Assembly (NCBI GenBank): GCA_944325475.1
Contig: CALVAF010000040.1
Coordinates: 1-5,299, forward strand
Origin: an uncultured Helicobacter sp.
GTDB lineage: Bacteria > Campylobacterota > Campylobacteria > Campylobacterales > Helicobacteraceae
Length of the DNA stretch: 5,299 nt
Direction: 5' to 3'
Shown: one piece after another, positions 1 through 5,299 of the stretch
Numbering within the stretch: the stretch's first letter is position 1
Layout: each line of letters starts with the position of its first letter
Made by a program: the position numbers and the translations under genes
The notes under the pieces: generated by a model
Database searches by the model: none
What the model saw: only the letters and a program-made list of their open reading frames with translations
What the model was told of the DNA's origin: nothing

Positions 1-79
1 AGTAGGGGGGAGGGGTTTGGATACTCTTTGACACAATACATCTAATAAAAAGTTTTAAAAATACAAGAAAAGATTAAGA
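1..79. other. Left-edge AT-rich spacer, possible end of an upstream gene
   Basis: Nothing here can be identified with confidence. The first bases are G-rich (six G at 5-10, then AGGGG), after which the DNA becomes very AT-rich. Plus-strand frame 1 is open from the edge for 14 codons and closes at a tandem TAATAA (43-48), which would suit the last residues of a gene lying to the left. A run this short means little, and on the minus strand an ATG around 39-41 also opens a frame running out of the window. No stem followed by a T-run is visible, so no terminator is called. Confidence 0.3.
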
Positions 80-108
80 AATTATTAATTCCTTAGGTTA
101 TAATAATT
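80..108. promoter_or_regulatory. AT-rich dyad at the gltS promoter, candidate operator
   Basis: AATTATTA at 80-87 is matched by its exact reverse complement TAATAATT at 101-108. Inside them sits a small palindrome, CCT-T-AGG (91-97), on the same centre, base 94. In total 11 of 14 position pairs are complementary across 29 bp. The right arm overlaps the -10 box (99-104), so a dimeric regulator bound here would compete with RNA polymerase. AT-rich dyads of this kind resemble Fur and NikR targets in Helicobacter. However, the arms are in the opposite order to the TAATAAT-n-ATTATTA Fur box, and the spacing is not the usual NikR one, so no regulator is named. Confidence 0.45.
99..104 (+). promoter_or_regulatory. 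Predicted -10 box of the gltS-kgtP promoter
   Basis: This is a perfect TATAAT at 99-104, 54 bp before the gltS start codon. Transcription would begin near base 111 and give a leader of about 48 nt. No good -35 is present: the closest is TTAAGA at 74-79 with a 19-bp spacer. That is normal for the main sigma factor of Helicobacter and Campylobacter, which relies mostly on the -10 element. This is a prediction from the motif alone. Confidence 0.6.
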
Positions 109-158
109 CCCTAACGAAAATTTTAAAATAGTTTATTTTACTAGAATTAAGGATTGTT

Positions 159-1370
159 ATGGAAATTTCATTGAATTTTTATGCAACTTTGACAGCTTTG
201 GTCGGAGTTTTGTTACTTGGTAGATGGATAATATCCCGCAGCAATTTTTTGCAAGATTATAATATTCCAGAGCCGGTTGTGGGTGGGATTATTGTTGCCA
301 TTGCAATTTTTTGCCTTTTGAAATGGGGAGGAATCAAATTCCAATTTGATAGCTCATTAAAAGACCCATTAATGCTTGCTTTTTATGCCAGTATTGGATT
401 AAGTGCGGATTTTGCATCTTTTAAAAAGGGTGGAAAAGTTTTGTTTGGATTCTTGTTTATTGTCACAGGACTTTTAATTTTGCAAAATATTGCTGGAATC
501 ATAGCGGCTAAAGTCATGGGTGTAAATCCTCTTATAGGGCTTTTGGGTGGCTCTATTACTATGAGTGGAGGACATGGGACAGGTGCAGCTTGGGCAGATG
601 TTTTCAAAGAAATGCCTTATAATTTTACAGCAGCAATGGAAGTGGCTATGGCATGTGCAACTTTTGGTTTGATTGCAGGAGGGCTTGTTGGTGGGCCTGT
701 GGCGCATTTTTTGGTAAAAAAATACAAATTAAAGCTTCCCAATACACATTTGCAAGATGATACAGAAATAGCCTTTGAAAAGCCAGAAAAAGAGCGTTTA
801 ATCACGGCGACTTCTTTTATAGAGTCTTTGGCATTGATTGCAATTTCATTGTTAATAGGGACAATGGTTGCTAAACTCTTTCAAGGATCATCTTTTACTA
901 TGCCTACATTTGTGTGGTGTTTGCTTGTGGGTGCAATTTTGAGAAATGTTTTGCAAGCAACAAAAATCCATCAAGTTTTTGATAGAGAAGTAGCGGTTTT
1001 GGGGAATGTTTCGCTTTCGTTATTTCTCGCTTTTTCACTGATGGCAATTAATATTGTAGAGCTTGTTTCTTTGGCTTTGCCAATGATAATTATCTTGCTT
1101 ATTCAAGTTGTGGTTATGGTGCTTTATGCGATTTTTGTTACTTTTAGATTCTGTGGCAAAGATTATGATGCAGCAGTTTTAGCAGCAGGACATTGTGGAT
1201 TTGGGCTTGGGGCAACACCAACAGCAATGGTGAATATGCAAACAGTTACTCAACATTATGGACCAAGCCATATGGCATTTATTGTTGTGCCTTTGGTAGG
1301 AGCATTTTTTATTGATTTGATTAATGCTTTTGTGATTAGTGGGGTAATCAAACTCCCATTTTTATTTTAG
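159..1370 (+). CDS. gltS: Sodium/glutamate symporter GltS
   Basis: This is an inner-membrane carrier of the glutamate:Na+ symporter (ESS) family, which imports glutamate using the sodium gradient. It has 403 residues, close to the roughly 400 of E. coli GltS, so it appears full length. It is hydrophobic throughout, with about ten membrane stretches. The two halves each carry a glycine-rich segment where the family's re-entrant loops lie: SGGHGTGAAW (136-145) and GHCGFGLGATPTAMVNM (344-360). A charged cytoplasmic-type linker (about 187-215) separates the halves. The ATG at 159 is preceded by AAGGA (149-153) with a 5-nt spacing, which supports this start. It is the first gene of a probable two-gene operon with the 2-oxoglutarate permease gene 24 bp downstream. 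The family is secure; the substrate is inferred from the family and not shown directly. Confidence 0.93.
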   Translation: MEISLNFYATLTALVGVLLLGRWIISRSNFLQDYNIPEPVVGGIIVAIAIFCLLKWGGIKFQFDSSLKDPLMLAFYASIGLSADFASFKKGGKVLFGFLFIVTGLLILQNIAGIIAAKVMGVNPLIGLLGGSITMSGGHGTGAAWADVFKEMPYNFTAAMEVAMACATFGLIAGGLVGGPVAHFLVKKYKLKLPNTHLQDDTEIAFEKPEKERLITATSFIESLALIAISLLIGTMVAKLFQGSSFTMPTFVWCLLVGAILRNVLQATKIHQVFDREVAVLGNVSLSLFLAFSLMAINIVELVSLALPMIIILLIQVVVMVLYAIFVTFRFCGKDYDAAVLAAGHCGFGLGATPTAMVNMQTVTQHYGPSHMAFIVVPLVGAFFIDLINAFVISGVIKLPFLF

Positions 1371-1383
1371 GGTTAAAATTTAT

Positions 1384-1387
1384 AAGG
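1384..1387 (+). promoter_or_regulatory. Ribosome binding site of kgtP
   Basis: AAGG lies 7 nt before the ATG at 1395, inside the 24-bp gap after gltS. No -10 box or terminator-like stem is visible in this gap, so kgtP is most simply read as translated from the gltS transcript. Confidence 0.6.
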
Positions 1388-1394
1388 TAAATTT

Positions 1395-2651
1395 ATGCAA
1401 GATCTAACAAGGACAAAACGGATTCGTTCTATTGTTGCAGCAAGTAGCGGGAATTTAGTAGAATGGTTTGATTTTTATATTTATGCTTTTTCAGCAGTGT
1501 ATTTTGCACATCATTTTTCTGCTTCTGATAATCCAACGATTCAGCAGATTAATGCATTTGGAATCTTTGCTCTTGGGTTTTTTATGCGCCCTATTGGAAG
1601 TTATATTTTTGGATCATTGGGTGATAAAATTGGGCGTAAATCTTCAATGGTTGTTTCAGTGGTGTTGATGGCTTTGGGGTCTTTTATGATAGCGGCTTTG
1701 CCTACCAAAGAAGTTGCTGGAGATTGGGCTATTTTGCTATTATTGGTTGCAAGGTTGATTCAAGGTCTTAGCGTAGGCGGAGAGTATGGGATTGCAGCGA
1801 CTTATTTAAGTGAGCTTGCAGATAAGGGAAAAAGAGGCTTTTATTCTTCATTCCAATATGTAACGCTAATTGGTGGGCAGCTTTTGGCGGTTTTGAGTAT
1901 TAGCATTATGCTTTTTTATTTTAGTGATGAAGAAATGCGACAATGGGCTTGGCGTATTTTATTTGTAATAGGTGGAATCTTGGCTTTGGGCTCACTTGTG
2001 GTGCGTAGTATTATGAGTGAAAGCACACAGGATTTACATAAACATGAGGACAGAGGGACTTTTAAAGCTTTAATGCGTTCTTGGAAACCCTTTTTGCTTG
2101 TCGTTGGTATCACAAGTGGCGGTTCTTTGGCGTTTTATACCATTACAACCTATACCAAAACCTTTATGACAGGCACTGCTGGGATAGATCCAAATACGGC
2201 AAATAACATTATGCTTTGGGGGCTTTTGGTGCTTATGCTTATTCAGCCTTTATTTGGGTATTTGGGAGATAGAATTGGGCATAGAAATTTTTTGATTATT
2301 TTTAGTGTGCTTGCATTTGTGGGAATTTATCCCTTGTTTATGCAGCTTAAGGGAGCGCAAAATTCTTATTATGCGTTTTTGTTGATTTTGGGATTGTTTG
2401 TGATATTAAGTTTTTATACTTCAGTGGCAGGTATTTTTAAGGCAAATCTTTTTCCTGTGTATGTGAGGGCGTTGGGGACTGGGTTTGGTTATGCAATTCC
2501 TAATGCAATTTTTGGCGGGTCGGCACCTTATGTGGCATTGCAATTTAAAAATGCTGGAATAGAAAATGGCTTTTTTGTCTATGTAGCAGTAATGATTGCT
2601 ATGGTGTTTGTTGTGGCGGTGTTGTTGCCAAAAAAAGGAGAATTGGAGTAA
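1395..2651 (+). CDS. kgtP: 2-oxoglutarate (alpha-ketoglutarate) permease, MFS metabolite:H+ symporter family
   Basis: This is a twelve-helix major facilitator protein that imports 2-oxoglutarate with a proton. At 418 residues it is slightly shorter than E. coli KgtP (432), mainly because of a shorter N-terminal tail, and it aligns with KgtP from memory along its whole length. Diagnostic segments are ASSGNLVEWFDFY (16-28) at helix 1 and the MFS loop GSLGDKIGRKSSM (73-85). RLIQGLSVGGEYG (120-132) and SFQYVTLIGGQLLA (152-165) follow. The second-half copy of the loop is GDRIGHR (291-297), and NAIFGGSAPYVAL (370-382) lies near the end. The ATG is supported by AAGG 7 nt upstream. It follows gltS closely, which suits joint uptake of glutamate and its keto acid. 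A related MHS substrate such as another dicarboxylate remains possible, but the KgtP match is the closest I recognise. Confidence 0.87.
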   Translation: MQDLTRTKRIRSIVAASSGNLVEWFDFYIYAFSAVYFAHHFSASDNPTIQQINAFGIFALGFFMRPIGSYIFGSLGDKIGRKSSMVVSVVLMALGSFMIAALPTKEVAGDWAILLLLVARLIQGLSVGGEYGIAATYLSELADKGKRGFYSSFQYVTLIGGQLLAVLSISIMLFYFSDEEMRQWAWRILFVIGGILALGSLVVRSIMSESTQDLHKHEDRGTFKALMRSWKPFLLVVGITSGGSLAFYTITTYTKTFMTGTAGIDPNTANNIMLWGLLVLMLIQPLFGYLGDRIGHRNFLIIFSVLAFVGIYPLFMQLKGAQNSYYAFLLILGLFVILSFYTSVAGIFKANLFPVYVRALGTGFGYAIPNAIFGGSAPYVALQFKNAGIENGFFVYVAVMIAMVFVVAVLLPKKGELE

Positions 2652-2691
2652 ATTATTAAGATTCTAAAATCCAAAATAAAGCTAACATTGT

Positions 2692-2697
2692 TATAAT
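2692..2697 (+). promoter_or_regulatory. Predicted -10 box of the queF promoter
   Basis: This is a perfect TATAAT at 2692-2697 in the 76-bp gap between kgtP and queF. Transcription would start near 2703-2705, leaving a leader of about 24 nt. The same place carries a 13-bp palindrome, AAACTT-C-AAGTTT (2701-2713), over the predicted start point. There is no clear -35 box. No terminator is visible after kgtP, so readthrough from the transporter genes into queF is also possible. Confidence 0.5.
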
Positions 2698-2727
2698 TTT
2701 AAACTTCAAGTTTTTAAAAGGTAAGAT

Positions 2728-3195
2728 ATGGAGTTAAAAAAGCTTGGCAAGCAAATAGATTATGTTTTTGATTATGACAAAGGATTATTAGAAACTTTTG
2801 AAAACAAGCACCCTAACCGCGATTATTTCGTGAAGTTTAATTGCCCAGAATTCACAAGCCTCTGCCCTATTACAGGGCAGCCAGATTTTGCGACAATTTA
2901 TATTTCCTATATCCCCAATTTCAAAATGGTAGAATCAAAATCGCTCAAACTTTATCTTTTTAGTTTCCGTAATCACGGCGGATTCCACGAAGATTGTGTG
3001 AATGTGATTTTGGAGGATTTAGTGGAACTTATGGAGCCTAGATACATTGAAGTTTGGGGGAAATTCACACCGCGGGGTGGAATTAGCATCGACCCTTATG
3101 CCAACTATGGAATCCCCCATACAAAATATGCAGAAATGGCGGAATTTCGACTTTTAAACCATGACTTGTATCCTGAAAAAATCGATAATCGTTAG
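2728..3195 (+). CDS. queF: NADPH-dependent 7-cyano-7-deazaguanine reductase (preQ0 reductase) QueF
   Basis: This cytoplasmic enzyme reduces the nitrile of preQ0 to the aminomethyl group of preQ1 with two NADPH, the last step before the queuosine base is inserted into tRNA. At 155 residues it is the short single-domain type, like B. subtilis QueF (about 165), and not the long two-domain E. coli type. The catalytic cysteine is C46 in SLCPITGQPDFA, with the proton-donating aspartate D53 seven residues later. The family's signature motif ESKSLKLY is at 69-76, and the substrate-binding pair H87-E88 lies in GGFHED. Spacing between these residues equals that of C55, D62, E78, H96 and E97 in the B. 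subtilis enzyme. The ATG is supported by AAGG (2718-2721) with a 6-nt spacing. It has its own likely promoter and converges with the yraN-like gene. No other queuosine gene is in the window. Confidence 0.96.
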   Translation: MELKKLGKQIDYVFDYDKGLLETFENKHPNRDYFVKFNCPEFTSLCPITGQPDFATIYISYIPNFKMVESKSLKLYLFSFRNHGGFHEDCVNVILEDLVELMEPRYIEVWGKFTPRGGISIDPYANYGIPHTKYAEMAEFRLLNHDLYPEKIDNR

Positions 3196-3247
3196 AAAAT
3201 TTTAAAGACAAAAGCCACAGATTTTGCACTCTGATTGTTTTAGAGCT

Positions 3248-3607
3248 TTAAACAAAAAGCGTTAGATTCTCAATCCATTGCACTTTAAAAGTGGAATCAC
3301 TGAGTGACTTTTTAAAAAGAATTATCGCACTTAAACAATAAAAATCCTTGCTTTTTTGTGTCTTTAGATACACTTCAATGCTTTTAGTAAGGCGTTTTAA
3401 TTTAGTAGGCGTGATATTAAACGCAGGTTCAAACCCAACCCCGCTTTTAACCTCGATAAAATGCAAAACCCCTTCTTTTTTGGCGATAATGTCAATCTCG
3501 CCAAAAGGGGTGAAAAAATTGCGCTTTAGGATTTCAAAGCTTTGATTTTTGAGGTATTCACAGGCAAAAGATTCCGCTTCCTTGCCCTTTTGTGTGGTGT
3601 TCATCAT
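3248..3607 (-). CDS. yraN: YraN-like protein of the UPF0102 family, PD-(D/E)XK nuclease-like fold
   Basis: This is a small soluble protein of 119 residues, the usual family length. The biochemical role of the family is not firmly established; the fold is that of restriction-type and Holliday-junction nucleases. The visible core is KGKEAESFACEYL (7-19, with acidic E10/E12), GEIDII (36-41, D39) and HFIEVKSG (49-56, E52 and K54). This gives the D-x12-E-x-K pattern of the PD-(D/E)XK active site, so catalytic residues appear intact. The gene overlaps the end of hom. ATG at 3607-3605 overlaps the hom TGA (3606-3604), and a second in-frame ATG follows at once (3604-3602). The only Shine-Dalgarno-like bases are GAGAA inside hom, better spaced for the second ATG, which would remove one residue. 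Translation is probably coupled to hom. No functional link with amino acid synthesis is implied. Confidence 0.88.
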   Translation of the reverse strand: MMNTTQKGKEAESFACEYLKNQSFEILKRNFFTPFGEIDIIAKKEGVLHFIEVKSGVGFEPAFNITPTKLKRLTKSIEVYLKTQKSKDFYCLSAIILFKKSLSDSTFKVQWIENLTLFV

Positions 3608-4878
3608 TTCTCAATTCGTATCATCACTGGCTTTTCTTGCGTGATTTCTAGGGCATTGATTTTTTCTAGGGCGGTTTGGATTTTGGATTCAGCGCAAGTG
3701 TGGGTGGAGAGCAGCAAAGTGGAGTGGTTTTTGTTTTTTGCTTTGCGTTGCAAGAAAGTATCAATGGAGATTTCTTCCTGCCCTAGAATCGTTGTGATTT
3801 GCGCTAAAACACCCGGTTTGTCAAGCACGATGATTCGCAGGTAATAGGCGCTTTGAATCTCTGCTATGGGCTTTAGGGTGAGATTTTTTTCAATAGAGGT
3901 TTTAAAGCCAAGCATTGGAGAGCTTTTGGTTCTAGCAATCTCGATAATATCAGAAATCACAGCACTTGCTGTGGTATTCCCACCTGCTCCTGCCCCATAA
4001 AAAAGTGTCTCGCCTACATTATCCCCCACAACACTAATAGCATTCATCACGCCATCAACCTTGCCAATCATTGCATTTTGTGGCAGTAAAGTCGGGTGGA
4101 TTCGCAACTCTATGCAATCATTGTCTTTTTTTGCAATTCCTAAAAGCTTTAGATTGTAGCCAAACTCCCTTGCAAACTCGATATCTTCTTGTGTGATTTG
4201 TGTGATTCCTTCAATTAGCATCTCTTCAGGTTTTGCATCAATCCCATAAGCAATACTTGCTAGAATCAAAAGTTTGTGTGCTGCATCCAAACCGCCAATG
4301 TCAAAGCTAGGATCACTTTCTGCATAGCCAAGCCTTTGTGCTTCTTGTAAGGCTTTTTCAAAGCTAATGTTTTGCTCTTTCATTTGTGTTAAAATGTAAT
4401 TGCAGGTGCCATTGATGATTCCAAAAATGCTTAAGATATGATTTGCCCCAAGTCCATCGCGTAAGGCTTTGATGATAGGAATTCCTCCAGCCACACTCGC
4501 TTCAAAGCCAATAGGCAAATCCCCAGCGATTTTTTGCAAATCATAGCGGTGGTAGGCTAACATTGCCTTATTTGCAGTGATGAAAGCTTTGGAGTTATAA
4601 AGAGCTTTTTTTGCAATTTCAAAAGGCTCTTTAACCCCTCCTGCCAACTCTACAATAATATCAATTTCAGGATCTTCTAAAATGCTATCCACTTCATTTG
4701 TGATAGGGAAGTCAAAGATTTTGCGACTTTTGGAGAGATTTTTCACCACGCCTTTTTTAATAGTAATCTGACAACCTGCCCTTGCTGTAATCAAATCTTG
4801 ATTTTCTTTGAGGATTTTTGCGACACTGCTGCCAACGACGCCTAACCCGATGATTCCGATATTGAGCTGCTTTTTCAT
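3604..4878 (-). CDS. hom: Homoserine dehydrogenase with C-terminal ACT domain
   Basis: This cytoplasmic enzyme reduces aspartate semialdehyde to homoserine with NAD(P)H (EC 1.1.1.3), the branch point leading to threonine and methionine. It is the stand-alone 424-residue type, with no aspartokinase part. Residues 1-120 form the Rossmann domain, with GLGVVG (11-16) binding the nucleotide and TANKA (101-105) including K104. The catalytic and dimerisation domain (about 121-325) contains VAGGIPIIKALRDGL (129-143), NGTCNYILTQM (156-166) and GYAESDPSFDIGGLDAAHK (184-202). E187, D193, D198 and K202 keep the spacing of the yeast active-site residues E208, D214, D219 and K223. An ACT domain (about 345-424, LDKPGVLAQ at 352-360) suggests feedback control by threonine, as in related enzymes. 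The ATG is preceded by AAAGG with about 7 nt spacing. It is the first gene of a probable pair with yraN. Confidence 0.96.
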   Translation of the reverse strand: MKKQLNIGIIGLGVVGSSVAKILKENQDLITARAGCQITIKKGVVKNLSKSRKIFDFPITNEVDSILEDPEIDIIVELAGGVKEPFEIAKKALYNSKAFITANKAMLAYHRYDLQKIAGDLPIGFEASVAGGIPIIKALRDGLGANHILSIFGIINGTCNYILTQMKEQNISFEKALQEAQRLGYAESDPSFDIGGLDAAHKLLILASIAYGIDAKPEEMLIEGITQITQEDIEFAREFGYNLKLLGIAKKDNDCIELRIHPTLLPQNAMIGKVDGVMNAISVVGDNVGETLFYGAGAGGNTTASAVISDIIEIARTKSSPMLGFKTSIEKNLTLKPIAEIQSAYYLRIIVLDKPGVLAQITTILGQEEISIDTFLQRKAKNKNHSTLLLSTHTCAESKIQTALEKINALEITQEKPVMIRIEK

Positions 4879-4904
4879 AAAAATGCCTTTGAAATAAAGC
4901 CTAA

Positions 4905-4910
4905 ATTATA
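4905..4910 (-). promoter_or_regulatory. Predicted -10 box of the hom promoter
   Basis: Read on the minus strand, this is a perfect TATAAT ending 26 bp before the hom start codon. Transcription would begin around 4897-4899, giving a leader of only about 20 nt that contains the AAAGG ribosome binding site. That is too short for a leader peptide or riboswitch, so control of transcription would have to act on initiation. No -35 consensus is visible. Confidence 0.6.
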
Positions 4911-5079
4911 GCACTTTAATCATAAGAAATTTTTAAGATTTTTGAGAATCTTTATGGAATTTTTTTGCGCCACTGCAAGGAATAATCGTTTCTTAAAAAA
5001 GCAAGTTTTGCAACTAAAATAAAAGAATTAAAGCCCATATTAATTATGGATTACCATTCCAAGTTTTAAAACACAGATT
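4911..5079. other. AT-rich intergenic region upstream of hom
   Basis: This is noncoding DNA between the unidentified right-edge gene and the hom promoter. On the minus strand a four-bp stem (GCAA-AAC-TTGC, 5001-5011) is followed by six T (5000-4995). It is the only terminator-like element after the upstream gene and is weak. CCATA-TTAAT-TATGG (5036-5050) is a short AT-rich inverted repeat. I see no tRNA, no conserved small RNA and no open frame with a convincing ribosome binding site. Confidence 0.4.
4935..4952. repeat. Six-bp inverted repeat upstream of the hom -10 box
   Basis: AAGATT at 4935-4940 and AATCTT at 4947-4952 are exact reverse complements separated by 6 bp. The dyad begins 25 bp upstream of the hom -10 box, just beyond where a -35 element would lie, which is a common place for an activator or repressor site. 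In DNA this AT-rich a six-bp dyad can arise by chance, so the regulatory reading is speculative. Confidence 0.25.
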
Positions 5080-5299
5080 TCAGATTCTATGCCATTGGAA
5101 TTGCCATAAAAAATCGGCTAGGTGGTTTTGCTGGTTTTCTTTTAGCAAATCTTGAATTTTCTGGTCGGTGATTCCAAATTCTTTTTGAAGCCAATTTTTT
5201 TGGGAGAGAAAGAGGGAGCTAAAGGCGCTATTTGAGGTTTGTGGCAGGGAAGAATCCAAGCTCCCAAGAGGCTTTTTGATAGAATCATAACTGGGCTTT
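5080..5299 (-). CDS. C-terminal part of an unidentified protein, cut by the window edge
   Basis: A minus-strand frame enters at the right edge (first whole codon 5298-5296) and runs 72 codons to TGA at 5082-5080. I do not recognise the protein. The first 25 or so residues are rich in serine and proline (KPLGSLDSSLPQTSNSAF) and look like a flexible linker. They lead into an amphipathic, probably helical tail with SQKNWLQKEFGITDQKIQDL (about 32-51) and an ending rich in Trp, Gln and His (ADFLWQFQWHRI). There is no membrane helix or metal-binding cluster. The non-random composition and the stop well before the hom promoter support a real gene. It shares the strand of hom, but the hom promoter and about 200 bp separate them, so the two need not be co-transcribed. 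In Campylobacter jejuni I recall an aminotransferase gene at this position; this tail does not look like one. Confidence 0.6.
   Translation of the reverse strand, partial: KPSYDSIKKPLGSLDSSLPQTSNSAFSSLFLSQKNWLQKEFGITDQKIQDLLKENQQNHLADFLWQFQWHRI

Noticed and set aside
5..14. G-rich run that could be a phase-variable tract
   Set aside because: The longest pure run is six G and is broken by an A. Phase-variable tracts in Helicobacter and Campylobacter are usually longer, and no gene start can be tied to it here.
28..33. TTGACA resembling a -35 box
   Set aside because: No -10 box lies about 17 bp downstream, and TATAAT at 99-104 is far too distant.
383..805. Three minus-strand open frames opposite gltS
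   Set aside because: They lie wholly within a clear GltS coding region, resemble no protein I know, and follow from the composition of the opposite strand.
1468..2113. Open frames overlapping kgtP on both strands (1468-1668 plus, 1916-2113 minus)
   Set aside because: The KgtP frame is unmistakable through this region; these are out-of-frame readings of it.
2704..2727. preQ1 riboswitch in the queF leader
   Set aside because: The predicted leader is about 24 nt, shorter than even the smallest preQ1 aptamer, and none of its conserved pairing pattern is visible.
3218..3241. CAGA-N8-TCTG stem followed by T-rich bases between queF and yraN, as a two-way terminator
   Set aside because: The stem is only four bp with an eight-nt loop, and the T-run is interrupted. 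Transcription may end here, but this structure is too weak to call.
3348..3844. Two plus-strand open frames opposite yraN and hom
   Set aside because: They are antisense to well-supported genes with intact motifs and have no family resemblance of their own.
5036..5050. CCATA-TTAAT-TATGG inverted repeat as a terminator of the right-edge gene
   Set aside because: The stem is five AT-rich pairs and is not followed by a T-run on the minus strand.

Overview
This window looks like chromosomal core sequence from a low-GC member of the Campylobacterota, most likely Helicobacter or a close relative. The evidence is the AT-rich composition, TATAAT -10 boxes without clear -35 boxes, short AAGG-type ribosome binding sites, and proteins that read like the Helicobacter/Campylobacter versions of their families. 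No species is assigned. I see no insertion sequence, prophage, CRISPR array, tRNA, rRNA or obvious foreign island.

Left part, plus strand (about 80-2651). A promoter drives two transporter genes 24 bp apart: gltS (Na+/glutamate symporter) and a KgtP-type 2-oxoglutarate/H+ symporter. Both bring in five-carbon acids that enter the TCA cycle and nitrogen metabolism, so the pair reads as one nutrient-uptake operon. The gltS promoter lies in a striking AT-rich dyad (80-108), the best unexplained regulatory signal in the window.

Middle, plus strand (about 2692-3195). queF, the reductase that makes the queuosine precursor preQ1, has its own -10 box in the 76-bp gap after kgtP. It converges on the minus-strand genes across a 52-bp gap.

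Right part, minus strand (3248-4910). hom (homoserine dehydrogenase with a C-terminal ACT domain) is transcribed from a promoter just upstream. It is followed by a yraN-like gene of the UPF0102 family, whose start codon overlaps the hom stop codon, so the two are probably translationally coupled.

Right edge. An unrecognised minus-strand reading frame enters the window and stops at 5080. About 200 bp of AT-rich noncoding DNA separates it from hom.

Overall this is housekeeping sequence: amino acid and dicarboxylate uptake, tRNA modification, and threonine/methionine precursor synthesis. I found no convincing new biological system. The items worth a second look are the gltS promoter dyad, the smaller dyads at the hom and queF promoters, the placement of queF directly after hom-yraN, and the unidentified protein at the right end.
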